NCBI GenBank assembly: GCA_938049075.1
Contig: CALICZ010000087.1
Location: 1 to 14,220, forward strand
Direction of reading: 5' to 3'
From: an uncultured Candidatus Saccharibacteria bacterium
GTDB taxonomy: Bacteria > Patescibacteriota > Saccharimonadia > Saccharimonadales > Saccharimonadaceae
Length of the DNA stretch: 14,220 bases
A program made the position numbers and the translations under genes. Below, one piece after another: positions 6,373 to 14,181 of this stretch. Each line of letters opens with the position of its first letter. Position 1 is the first letter of the stretch. The notes under the pieces are model-generated. The model made no database searches, was not told the DNA's origin, and was given only the letters and a program-made list of their open reading frames with translations.

Positions 6373-7707
6373 GCTTAATATTATCGTGAATAGTCCGGAC
6401 ACCATTGTTGCAAAAACCGACCAATAAATATACCGATAATCAACGGCCACAGCCATAGGAAAGTATGCCACGATATATATGAGACCCGACAAAGCCACTG
6501 CACGGGTAAAGCGTCGCTGTACCTGTTCTCGTATTCTGCCGCTCTTATAGTAAATGAAGACAAGGACAGCAAGATATAGCCATGGCTGAAAAATCAGAGG
6601 GATATTCGCCTGAGCACCGCCTTTAACATATGCCGCTAGGCCACTGATGGCATATTCATTCTTTACCGCGGCACCGACCTGGTTTTGCTCAATACCAGGC
6701 TGAAAAATATACATACGCTCTGGTTGCGGAAAGATAAATATCGAAAAAGTTGCCAACCGATATGATACATATTTTATTGGATGTCTTATGATCGTCAATA
6801 GCCAATCATTAAATACACCTTGATGTTCATTTTTGAGTGCTTCTCGCTGGGCGGCCGTTGTACATATGATATAAGAATTCATAATATCTTTTGTTTTATC
6901 GCGACAGGTGTCATGGATTTTTTTGTACATAGACCACCGACCGTGATGTTCTCCATCAAGATTAGCAACGTGAACTATATCATCAAGCTGTACAGCGGTA
7001 ATCGGATGAGTTTTTTCGCTAGGCTGATTGATAACAGCTGTAACACCAATCGTTACCACTAAACCAATTATTACACTGGCAAGACCGCTCCACACAGGAA
7101 GTCGCTTGGTAAATAATCTCGGTAGCACAAACAAGATAGGCAGCACCGCAAACAATGCATTATGTCGTAAGATGCCAGCATAGAGAATCAATAGCAGCGC
7201 CAGTCCGACGATACCATACATAGCAACGCGTCCTAGTGATTTTTTACTACTTATGATGAACCATATGAGGAGTACCGCCAATGTTAAACTGAATGCCATC
7301 TGAACATCTTTCCATATTACGCCAGCAATGTTCACTATATTGGGCAGCAGTACAATCATATAGGTAGAAAGGGCCCATGCACGATTACGAGTGTGCCGAT
7401 ACACGAGGCTCGACAGCACAAACATAGCCGTAACAAGTAGTACCAGCTGAAAAATCAACATCGATGAAATGTGGCCGGTTACCCCGATCAGAAAACCCCA
7501 CAGTCGCGTCATCACTGGCGGATGCCAATCGGTGAGATGGGCTACACCCGTGGCTTGCTCAAGGTGGCTGATGGAGTCGGGCGACATATATCCAGGATAG
7601 AAAATAACGACAAACAGCGCTAGCATACACACTGCTACTAACGCAGACTGGATGTGAAATTTTGAGAGGCTATTTTTTATGCTTGCGATATTTTCCGGCC
7701 ACCGCAT
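6358..7707 (-). CDS. Polytopic membrane protein, GT-C/PMT-like glycosyltransferase
   Basis: This 449-aa integral membrane protein has about ten to eleven helices. The first ends at FYPGYMSPDS, so an acidic residue (Asp44) sits in the first outer loop, followed by TDWHPPVMTRLWG (59-71), close to the W-H-P-P loop of PMT/GT39-like transferases. A hydrophilic outer loop spans about 230-310 and contains several Cys that might form disulphides (DTCRDKT, IICTT). A DYRYIYW motif precedes the last helix, as in related transferases of the GT-C fold. The likely reaction is transfer of a sugar from a polyprenyl-phosphate carrier to a surface acceptor. The start overlaps the preceding GT2 gene by 38 bases and is supported by a GAAGG Shine-Dalgarno about nine bases upstream, so the two should be translationally coupled. 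It is the last gene of the minus-strand chain, after two GT2 genes that could make its lipid-linked donor. Confidence 0.75.
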   Translation of the reverse strand: MRWPENIASIKNSLSKFHIQSALVAVCMLALFVVIFYPGYMSPDSISHLEQATGVAHLTDWHPPVMTRLWGFLIGVTGHISSMLIFQLVLLVTAMFVLSSLVYRHTRNRAWALSTYMIVLLPNIVNIAGVIWKDVQMAFSLTLAVLLIWFIISSKKSLGRVAMYGIVGLALLLILYAGILRHNALFAVLPILFVLPRLFTKRLPVWSGLASVIIGLVVTIGVTAVINQPSEKTHPITAVQLDDIVHVANLDGEHHGRWSMYKKIHDTCRDKTKDIMNSYIICTTAAQREALKNEHQGVFNDWLLTIIRHPIKYVSYRLATFSIFIFPQPERMYIFQPGIEQNQVGAAVKNEYAISGLAAYVKGGAQANIPLIFQPWLYLAVLVFIYYKSGRIREQVQRRFTRAVALSGLIYIVAYFPMAVAVDYRYIYWSVFATMVSGLFTIILSRSKT

Positions 7708-8506
7708 AGAACAACACCTTCAGAACGTGCATATTTCCCTTAATGGGGCTAATTTTTGTTGGTGTTTTACCTTTCTTCGGATACGTTCGCACCACTGGCG
7801 TTTCGGCCGTTTTATATTGTTTGCGGCGACTACTCTCGATAGCGAGGTAATAATGAAGTTCATAGGTTTGAAATATATCACGAAATACAGCAATGTCCGG
7901 GTCTTTGAGTAGCTTTGCGCTATAAGCACGAAAGCCATTTGTGGTATCGGTATGCCTCTGACCAGCCGCCAGACTTATCAGCGGCGCATGGATCAGGTGA
8001 AGACCTATCTCTCTCGAAAGCGGCGTATTTACAGCCTTGCCGCCCGGTATAAATCGTGAACCCTGAATATGGTCATAACCCTGATCAAGCAGCTTAATAA
8101 AATCAGGAATTCTCTCTATACTATCCTTGCCATTACCGTCAACAACAACCACTCCTTCATAACCCTCAGAAAGAGCCCAGGCAAACGCCATTCTCATCTG
8201 TGCGCTTAATTTGCCCTTGCCTTTTTTCGTTAATAAAGCGCGCACGTCTTGAGATTTCAAAAAGTCAGTTTCAAGCGAACCATCAGTACTACCACCATCG
8301 GCTACCACAATGTCAATTTGTTTTGCTAGCGGCTTCATTTTTTGTAATTGCTTCTGAATCCGCTCTCCTTCATTGATTACGAAAACGCACACGCAATACT
8401 TGTGCTTTTTCTTGTTTATTTCATTTACTTCAAAGTCTGGAAACTCCCACTCCGGATGGTCTCGGCGAATATGATCTTGTTTGTTGGTTATAGGGGTTTT
8501 TGTCAT
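7670..8506 (-). CDS. Family 2 glycosyltransferase, dolichyl/polyprenyl-phosphate sugar synthase-like
   Basis: This 278-aa soluble GT-A enzyme has a hydrophilic 30-residue N-terminal extension and then the GT2 core: VFVINEGERI (41-50), VVADGGSTDGS (67-77), a metal-binding region DGNGKD (123-128), GSRFIPGG (149-156) and TNGFRAYS (189-196). The GSRF and NGFRAY motifs are typical of DPM1-like enzymes that transfer a sugar from a nucleotide donor to polyprenyl phosphate at the cytoplasmic membrane face. It lacks membrane helices, as DPM1-type enzymes without an anchor do. The start codon overlaps the stop of the upstream GT2 gene in an ATGA (4 bases), with AAGGA upstream, and its own end overlaps the GT-C-like gene by 38 bases. 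A role in supplying the lipid-linked donor for a neighbouring GT-C enzyme is an inference from this order. The sugar cannot be told. Confidence 0.85.
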   Translation of the reverse strand: MTKTPITNKQDHIRRDHPEWEFPDFEVNEINKKKHKYCVCVFVINEGERIQKQLQKMKPLAKQIDIVVADGGSTDGSLETDFLKSQDVRALLTKKGKGKLSAQMRMAFAWALSEGYEGVVVVDGNGKDSIERIPDFIKLLDQGYDHIQGSRFIPGGKAVNTPLSREIGLHLIHAPLISLAAGQRHTDTTNGFRAYSAKLLKDPDIAVFRDIFQTYELHYYLAIESSRRKQYKTAETPVVRTYPKKGKTPTKISPIKGNMHVLKVLFYAVAGKYRKHKK

Positions 8507-9507
8507 GATGCAATATTCTTCCTTTCTGCATTTGCTAGTGACGTTGTACTACTTAGCTCATCAAGCACATAATACCGAGCATCCCGCCGTGATTCCACTA
8601 ATATCTTACCAATATATTCGGACAGAATCACCATAAATAAAAATAGGATGAAAAACATTCCTGATAGCTCAAGCGACGTCGACACCCAGCCCTCAGCGAC
8701 ATTCTTTTTGGTGAGGGCTATGATTACAACATAAAGCGCATACACCAAGTTCACAACACTGGCAAAGAACCCAACCCATGACATAAAGCGAAGTGGCTGA
8801 GTGGAGTGGCTGGTAATAATGTCAAGTGCCTCTAATGTTCCTCGTCCAAAACCATGTTTTTTCATAGGATCGACTAGGGGTGAATATTTATATTCAGCAT
8901 ATGAATAACCAATGCTTCTTATCATGTGCCTGATATGGCTGTCGTGTCTGGTTGATAGGGTTATCGCTCGTATGGCGCGACGGTTGAGAGATATAAGATA
9001 TGTTGCTTGTAGTGGAATATCTATATTAATGTATTTGCGATTATACCAATAAAACAACCTGCGACCAAGGCCAGATTTCGATAGAAAATGTTTCGTTGTT
9101 ATGTCGGCAACACCCTGTACGATATCGTGCTTTTCGTTTACCTTAACAATACTCGTTATATCACTTATGCTATCAATAGCTGGATTGGTTACCACCGTAT
9201 AATCGCCAATCGCCCCCTCAAGTCCAGCAATAACAGCAATATCATAAGTATATTGTCGCGATAAGCGAATGAGCCGCATACATGGTAGTTCATCAAGAAG
9301 ACCACTAACAGCAACCACACTATTTTGACTTAGTCCATTATCAACAATAATAATTTCATAATTTGTATAATTGCTCATTAATTTCTGTGAAAGCTTGCGA
9401 CAATAATTAGGAAAATCATCAAAATCGCGCGTTACGACAACAACCGACACAAAGATATCTTGTTTACTCAATTTTTTATTTGTCTTAGTTGAACTATTTT
9501 TTGCCAT
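8503..9507 (-). CDS. Membrane-anchored GT2, GtrB/ArnC-like, without canonical DxD
   Basis: This 334-aa protein has the layout of bactoprenyl-phosphate glycosyltransferases (GtrB, ArnC): an N-terminal GT-A domain (about 18-225), two C-terminal helices (about 241-265 and 280-300), and the family end EYIGKILVESRRDARYYV (297-314). The core shows VSVVVVTRDF (20-29), IIIVDNG (52-58) and RLSRQYTYDIAVIAGLEGAIGD (81-102), which correspond to well-known family strands. At the site where relatives have the metal-binding DADLQ-type motif this one reads TNPAID (107-112), so the catalytic DxD is missing. It may be a partner subunit of the adjacent GT2, use another residue, or be inactive. It overlaps the FAD oxidoreductase gene upstream by 14 bases and the DPM1-like gene downstream by 4, indicating one message. 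No strong Shine-Dalgarno is close, but GAGGAG lies 13 bases before the ATG. Confidence 0.85.
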   Translation of the reverse strand: MAKNSSTKTNKKLSKQDIFVSVVVVTRDFDDFPNYCRKLSQKLMSNYTNYEIIIVDNGLSQNSVVAVSGLLDELPCMRLIRLSRQYTYDIAVIAGLEGAIGDYTVVTNPAIDSISDITSIVKVNEKHDIVQGVADITTKHFLSKSGLGRRLFYWYNRKYINIDIPLQATYLISLNRRAIRAITLSTRHDSHIRHMIRSIGYSYAEYKYSPLVDPMKKHGFGRGTLEALDIITSHSTQPLRFMSWVGFFASVVNLVYALYVVIIALTKKNVAEGWVSTSLELSGMFFILFLFMVILSEYIGKILVESRRDARYYVLDELSSTTSLANAERKNIAS

Positions 9508-10609
9508 ATAGCTTGTCTAACTCCTCGTACACATCGTAAATATTATCTAGCTTACCGCCCATTATACAAACATACCCGTTGTAACCCAAGTGGGCCTTAA
9601 ACAAAATAGGACGGCTATCATCATCTTCACTCTTAACGAGCACTGTCTTTACTTCAACGATCGACTCCTCGTATTTCATGTCCTTGAGGGCTGGGATAAA
9701 ACGCACCACATCGTTATACATTTGTTTATAATTACTCTGGAAAGAACTTTTGTCAAGATACGCATGTGTGTCAATTTTCTCAGCCGGCGTATCCTCGTTG
9801 TCAACCCATGACTCGTGCGGCGTATACCTGACATGAGAGAGTGTATATAATCCCCTGGAGGGAAACGGCATAATAGAGAAAAACGGGCCGTCCATCACCG
9901 TAATACTAAAGTCCTTTAGGTGCTCCGGCAAACTTACTAAGCACATTTCTGTAACTTCATGCTTCAGTCCAACAAGCGGTATATTTGATGCACGATGGAG
10001 CGTGTTAATATTGGCATACGTGCAATTTAATACGAAGTCGCCCCTGAATTTGCCACTATCAGTGACAACGCACAGCCCATCTGGCGTTTCATCAATCATC
10101 GTAACGCGACAGCCCGTGTGAAGCGTTATCCCCGGACGATCGTTAATTTGCCGCAACAAGTCGTCTCTCAGGGCGTGGGCATTAAAGGCATATTCTTTAA
10201 CCTTAAAGACTTCTTCAATGAGATTTTTATTAAACATTTTTTGAATGTTTAGCGGAGCTACCGCTATATCTGCCTCAATCTTATCCGCAAAATTCTTGAA
10301 TTGATGTGCATTAACCTTGGATAGATGCTTGGCAACAGCATAATATTTATTAAAATCTGAATGAATTGCCGCCCCAAACTGTTTCGTAAAGCGTGGAAAA
10401 TTAACCGCTGAACGATATCCCGTTAGAATACTTCTCGGGTAGTGATAGCCATTGTGTACCCTGGCCTGGTTAACATATGACGCCCGAGTCATTGTCTGTT
10501 TTTCTTTTTCTAAAATATCAATATTCTTGACGCCCAGGGTGTCGTACAGGTACAGCGCTACACTCAATCCATAAAAACCGCCGCCAATTATCACCGTTTT
10601 GTTACGCAC
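9494..10609 (-). CDS. FAD-dependent oxidoreductase, DAO family
   Basis: This 371-aa cytoplasmic flavoprotein begins with the ADP-binding motif IIGGGFYGLSVALYL (GxGxxG at residues 9-14) and an acidic residue after the second strand (DILEKE, Glu34). A conserved-looking NQARVHNGYHYPRS follows at 47-60, and the sequence ends in a flavin-binding-like GGKLDNIYD. The overall order matches the D-amino-acid oxidase-like (DAO) superfamily, whose members oxidise an amine or alcohol carbon. Enzymes with this N-QAR-HNGYHYP motif occur in bacterial polysaccharide clusters, so a sugar or lipid-linked sugar is a reasonable substrate, but this is inference. The start is GTG at 10607-10609, with CGGAG five to six bases upstream, and it overlaps the end of the broken GT-C gene by 8 bases. 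The downstream GT2 gene overlaps it by 14 bases, so it lies within a glycosyltransferase operon. Confidence 0.85.
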   Translation of the reverse strand: MRNKTVIIGGGFYGLSVALYLYDTLGVKNIDILEKEKQTMTRASYVNQARVHNGYHYPRSILTGYRSAVNFPRFTKQFGAAIHSDFNKYYAVAKHLSKVNAHQFKNFADKIEADIAVAPLNIQKMFNKNLIEEVFKVKEYAFNAHALRDDLLRQINDRPGITLHTGCRVTMIDETPDGLCVVTDSGKFRGDFVLNCTYANINTLHRASNIPLVGLKHEVTEMCLVSLPEHLKDFSITVMDGPFFSIMPFPSRGLYTLSHVRYTPHESWVDNEDTPAEKIDTHAYLDKSSFQSNYKQMYNDVVRFIPALKDMKYEESIVEVKTVLVKSEDDDSRPILFKAHLGYNGYVCIMGGKLDNIYDVYEELDKLYGKK

Positions 10610-10886
10610 GTTTTCTCCGTTTTTTAACTATGTTACCAATATACAAACCAACTACCATATAGACAAACAGAAGTAGCGGCATATAAAATACGATACCGTT
10701 AATGTGAGCATGCGGCAAGGCGTGTCCAGGCATAAGAATTAACCAACTCAGTGCCCCAGCTAATGAAATGTGTAAGGACCATAGGAATGAACGATAGTAC
10801 TTGAAGGACGGGTGTCGCCTCTTAAGATAAAATAGCAGTAAATATCCCACAAGTACCCAAACGTATCGACTGAACAATCTCACCAA
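10602..10886 (-). pseudogene. C-terminal fragment of the frameshifted GT-C-like membrane protein
   Basis: This 94-codon frame begins at a TTG (10884-10886) without a ribosome binding site and encodes three to four hydrophobic helices with a basic end (KKRRKRA). It is not a plausible independent gene. It overlaps the end of the preceding GT-C-like gene by 65 bases and continues that protein's topology. Removing one G from the G5 run (C-run 10890-10894 on the plus strand) joins the frames as SIKG-CLVRLFSRYVWVL and yields one protein of about 453-463 aa. GHALPHAHINGIVFYMPL near the middle resembles the last outer loop of GT-C-like proteins. A separate GtrA-like flippase was considered because of the size, but there is no independent start signal. 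Confidence 0.7.
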
Positions 10887-11964
10887 ACACCCCCTTGATC
10901 GACAGCGGCAAGCTCAGTGCCGGCAATAGTACATAGTTACCGGCGTTTATCGCCAGATACTGATATGTTGATCCTTTATCTTTTGCCAGCTCCTCCATAT
11001 TAATAAATCGATCGGCAAATGTATATGACTCAGGTAGCAGCGTCTTTAAGTTACCAATAGCATGAGCTCGCATCTTTCTAATTCCCGAAAGCCCTCTCTC
11101 CGATGCCCGCTCATTAATCATCTTGAGAGCGGTGTCTGAGGAGTGATAGTAATCAGAGAGTGCCATAAAGTTGGTTGCGTACGCACCAACAAAGGCCACA
11201 ACAACCACGATACATGTCATGACGGCGTGCTTCCACAGCTTGATAACTTTTTGTTTATTATTGACGAGTTCAAAGAATATGATTGGCACCAGTACAGACA
11301 TGGCAATCGTTGATATATACTCATAGCCGCTAAGAAGTTTTAAGAATAGCAGTACAACTTCACCAAGGTAGAATAGCCACAATTTCTTTGATGATTTACA
11401 GTATGAGTAGCTCAAAAAGGCAAAGGTGAATGGAGCAAACATCAGCGGCTCTATCCAGTACATGTTTTGTGCGTAGCCAACAACCCACGGACTAAGGGCA
11501 ACCAATATTGCAAATACCACTGCAGCAACAAAGCCAAATAATTTCCTAACCCTAAGAGCCACCAGAGCCATAATGGCCGCCATGACCGCGGACAGGACCA
11601 CGTTAACCTTCTTAAAATACGATGGTAGTTTTGCACTATCTTTTGGCGCCAACGCCGTAATTATTCTCGCCTGCAGACCATATTGCGAAGCATAGGGCTT
11701 GAGCAGGCTGGCATCACAATCTTCAGCCATCATAACTGAATTATAATCTTCATTTTTAGTGACGATTAATGGTCCGCTATAGCTAGACTTTTCCTTGCAG
11801 CGAGCTGTTTTTTCTATTATGGCTGATGAGTCGCGCTGAAAGCCATCAAACCAGCTCCGCCACAAGCCAACACCAAAAAAATTACCAGTGAATGATATTA
11901 CTAGCAAAAACCATGTTACAAAAAAGAAAACTATACTAGCCCGATATTTCATCCACTTTTTCAT
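10822..11964 (-). CDS. GT-C-like membrane glycosyltransferase, main (N-terminal) part, frameshifted
   Basis: From the ATG at 11964 this frame encodes 380 residues of a polytopic membrane protein. After the first helix (about 10-30) comes an outer loop with acidic residues (WRSWFDGFQRDSSAIIE) and a motif YASQYGLQARI (91-101). Helices then resume, with ALSPWVVGYAQNMYWIEPL (156-174) and KLLSGYEYIS (209-218), a pattern seen in GT-C-fold transferases that use polyprenyl-linked sugars. The frame ends in an aberrant tail (QSIRLGTCGIFTAILS) after a G5 run at 10890-10894, while the natural continuation lies in the next frame down to 10602. Longer starts exist (ATG 11976, TTG 11994), but an extended -10 box at 11975-11983 overlaps the ATG at 11976 and lies downstream of the TTG. 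It heads the minus-strand glycosyltransferase chain and diverges from the GT2-GT4 gene. Confidence 0.7.
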   Translation of the reverse strand: MKKWMKYRASIVFFFVTWFLLVISFTGNFFGVGLWRSWFDGFQRDSSAIIEKTARCKEKSSYSGPLIVTKNEDYNSVMMAEDCDASLLKPYASQYGLQARIITALAPKDSAKLPSYFKKVNVVLSAVMAAIMALVALRVRKLFGFVAAVVFAILVALSPWVVGYAQNMYWIEPLMFAPFTFAFLSYSYCKSSKKLWLFYLGEVVLLFLKLLSGYEYISTIAMSVLVPIIFFELVNNKQKVIKLWKHAVMTCIVVVVAFVGAYATNFMALSDYYHSSDTALKMINERASERGLSGIRKMRAHAIGNLKTLLPESYTFADRFINMEELAKDKGSTYQYLAINAGNYVLLPALSLPLSIKGVFGEIVQSIRLGTCGIFTAILS

Positions 11965-11974
11965 CACAATTATC

Positions 11975-11983
11975 ATGATAGCA
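11975..11983 (-). promoter_or_regulatory. Extended -10 promoter of the glycosyltransferase chain
   Basis: TGC-TATCAT on the minus strand (5/6 to TATAAT with the TGn extension) lies ten bases before the ATG at 11964. TTTAGT is 17 bases further up but matches TTGACA poorly. The leader would be only a few bases long. It is the only promoter-like site I see for the five-gene chain down to 6358. Confidence 0.4.
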
Positions 11984-11994
11984 CAAACCAGCAA

Positions 11995-12023
11995 TAGACT
12001 AAAGAACCAGCCTAGTCTATAAT
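11995..12023 (+). promoter_or_regulatory. Promoter of the GT2-GT4 gene, leaderless
   Basis: TAGACT (11995-12000, 4/6 to TTGACA) is separated by exactly 17 bases from a perfect TATAAT (12018-12023), which ends seven bases before the ATG at 12031. Transcription should start at the ATG itself, and no Shine-Dalgarno is present. It is back to back with the promoter of the minus-strand chain. Confidence 0.6.
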
Positions 12024-12030
12024 TTAACTT

Positions 12031-14181
12031 ATGAAGAAGAGAAATTGTATTCTATCCATTATCGTTACCGCTCACCACGAAGGACTCGTTGCTCACAAAA
12101 CAATGCGGTCAGTCGAGCGTGCTGTGGCGAGGCTCGAAAAAGCATCGTTGCCTTATGAGGTAATCATATCAATTGACCGAGGGGATGAGACTACTATTGA
12201 TTATTTCAAAAGCTATAATAACCTGCCCGTTACTGTATATCATTGGGATTATGGCGATCTTTCGAGTTCACGAAACAGCGCCATCGCAAAGGCACATGGT
12301 AAATTTGTCGCTTTTATTGACGCCGATGATCTGATGAGTGAAAATTGGCTACACGACAGCGTTCAGCTGCTATCACAAAAAACGTACAATAACTATGTTG
12401 CTCATAGCGCCTATACTATAGAGTTTGAAGGTGCAGATGCTATCGTGCAAAAAACTGGCTACACTAGCAAAGCTCAAGACACGCTACTTAGCGTACTTTC
12501 TGGACGCTGGAACTCAGTCATCGTTGCACCAATCACACTCCTCAAAAAATTTCCCTATGCTCCAAATAGTCCTGGTTACGGCTATGAGGACTGGTATTTA
12601 AGCTGCTGCCTAATTGATAGTGGCGTAAAAAATATTCTTGTCCCTGAAACAGCCATCTTTGTACGGCGCAAGGCTTCAGGTTCAGAATGGGCGCGACAAA
12701 AAACCAGCCGGTCGCTCCTACATGCCCATGCAATGTTTAGCCCGTCGCGCTTTCGAACTATAGATATTAAAAAGATCCAAGTGCCGTCATCTGAGCAACG
12801 CCGCCAAACAAAAAACACTATTAAGGAGCTCCTTGTGCGGTCGCGTATACCTCTTGGGCTAATTCGGCGTCCGCTAGCCATCATACGTCGTGGCCGCAAC
12901 GCCCTATCAAGACGACCAACTACGCAAACTGCACCTACTCTGCCAAAATGGCTAGATAAGGAATGGCGCGCCCTTCATGCTATCGAAAAGAAGATTTTTC
13001 CGCCATCGCCACTGCCTACGGTCTACCATACGATCACCGATGATCACTACAGAGTAGGTCTTGCATACTGGGAAATATGCAAAGAATTACACAGTGATAC
13101 CTACGACTACATACTGTTTGTGCCGTGGCTTAAAAGGGGCGGTGCGGATCTGTTTGCGGTTAACTATGCAAACACTGTAGCCTCGCTAGGAAAGAAGGTC
13201 TTAGTTATTTCCACTAATGAGGTAGCTGCTAATTATTCAGAGTGGCGATCAGAGTTAGATAAGGGTATCGATTTCTTACAATTTGGCACAATCACGCAGT
13301 TTTTTAGCACTGATCAAAAATATCGTCTACTTGAACAGTTGATCGAGAATACTAGCGTTACAACCTTACATATTCTCAACTCCGAACTAGCTTATGACTT
13401 TGTACGCGACCACGAGGTATATATAAAAGCGACAGGTAAACATATAGTCGCCACCGCTTATAGTCAAAGTACTGACACCACCGGACGAGTCTTTGGCTTT
13501 TCACATAGTCATATCCCGCAGGTATATCATCTACTTGATTTGATAACAACAGACAATGAAGCAGTAAGATCTATGTGGATCAATGAGTATGCATATGATC
13601 CACAAAAAATAGTCGTACACCATCAACCACTCACGAAAAATCATTACTCTGCAGTTAATAAACTATCAAATAGCCGTCGAATACTGTGGGCTTCCCGGTT
13701 AGCGCCAGAAAAACTACCCCAACTAGTAGCAAAAATAGCCGACCTGCTTCCCGAAGATGTTCATATCGACATGTACGGTGACACCTCCCCAGAATTCCCT
13801 GCAAGTAAACTACCAGCGCACCCGCGCGTTCATTATCTTGGCGGATTTAACGGCGTAGCATCGCTGCCAGTCGAAAAATATGATGTTTTTCTTTATACGT
13901 CGCTTTTTGATGGCATGCCAAATACTCCGATAGAAATAGCTTTGCGAGGATTACCAATCGTCGCAGCTCGAGTTGGTGGATTGCCTGATTTTATAGGTAA
14001 AGATGGTCAGCTAGTTGATGATGTCACCAGCCCAAAAGCATATGCTAAGGCCATCAATGCTACTCTTACTAACATAAAATCCTCATTTGACAGCGCCAGA
14101 TGCTTACGCAAGAAAGCAGTTCGGGACTTCTCTGAAAAATCATTTATAAACGAAGTTAAAAAGATGCTTTCAGACAACTAG
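12031..14181 (+). CDS. Two-domain glycosyltransferase, GT2 fused to GT4
   Basis: This 716-aa cytoplasmic protein joins two transferase domains. The N-terminal GT2 (GT-A fold, about 1-240) shows LSIIVTAHHEG (8-18), SSSRNSAIAKAHGKFVAFIDADD (78-100) with the metal-binding DADD, and the acceptor-side GYEDW (184-188) that holds the usual catalytic acid. A basic linker (about 240-330, rich in Arg) could bind membrane lipid. The C-terminal GT4 (GT-B fold, about 357-716) has the N-lobe start ILFVPWLKRGGADLF (361-375), the donor-site WASRLAPEK (553-561) and FDGMPNTPIEIALRGLP (626-642). The E-x7-E pair there reads Asp627-x7-Glu635. Such fusions add two different sugars in sequence to a lipid-linked or protein-linked chain. 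The gene is alone on its strand within the window, divergent from the minus-strand chain, with its own leaderless promoter. No terminator is seen in the 39 bases after the stop. Confidence 0.88.
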   Translation: MKKRNCILSIIVTAHHEGLVAHKTMRSVERAVARLEKASLPYEVIISIDRGDETTIDYFKSYNNLPVTVYHWDYGDLSSSRNSAIAKAHGKFVAFIDADDLMSENWLHDSVQLLSQKTYNNYVAHSAYTIEFEGADAIVQKTGYTSKAQDTLLSVLSGRWNSVIVAPITLLKKFPYAPNSPGYGYEDWYLSCCLIDSGVKNILVPETAIFVRRKASGSEWARQKTSRSLLHAHAMFSPSRFRTIDIKKIQVPSSEQRRQTKNTIKELLVRSRIPLGLIRRPLAIIRRGRNALSRRPTTQTAPTLPKWLDKEWRALHAIEKKIFPPSPLPTVYHTITDDHYRVGLAYWEICKELHSDTYDYILFVPWLKRGGADLFAVNYANTVASLGKKVLVISTNEVAANYSEWRSELDKGIDFLQFGTITQFFSTDQKYRLLEQLIENTSVTTLHILNSELAYDFVRDHEVYIKATGKHIVATAYSQSTDTTGRVFGFSHSHIPQVYHLLDLITTDNEAVRSMWINEYAYDPQKIVVHHQPLTKNHYSAVNKLSNSRRILWASRLAPEKLPQLVAKIADLLPEDVHIDMYGDTSPEFPASKLPAHPRVHYLGGFNGVASLPVEKYDVFLYTSLFDGMPNTPIEIALRGLPIVAARVGGLPDFIGKDGQLVDDVTSPKAYAKAINATLTNIKSSFDSARCLRKKAVRDFSEKSFINEVKKMLSDN

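Noticed and set aside
6321..8505. UGA recoding as in some CPR lineages
   Set aside because: TGA ends the 717-aa gene (6321-6323) and the GtrB-like gene (8503-8505) at sensible C-termini, so UGA acts as a stop here.
10602..10886. Independent small membrane protein such as a GtrA flippase
   Set aside because: There is no start signal, the 65-base overlap is too long for ordinary coupling, and joining the frames at the G5 run gives a better single protein.
12542..12899. Minus-strand frames opposite the GT2 domain of the fusion protein
   Set aside because: They are antisense shadows with no start signals and Arg-rich composition from the reverse frame.
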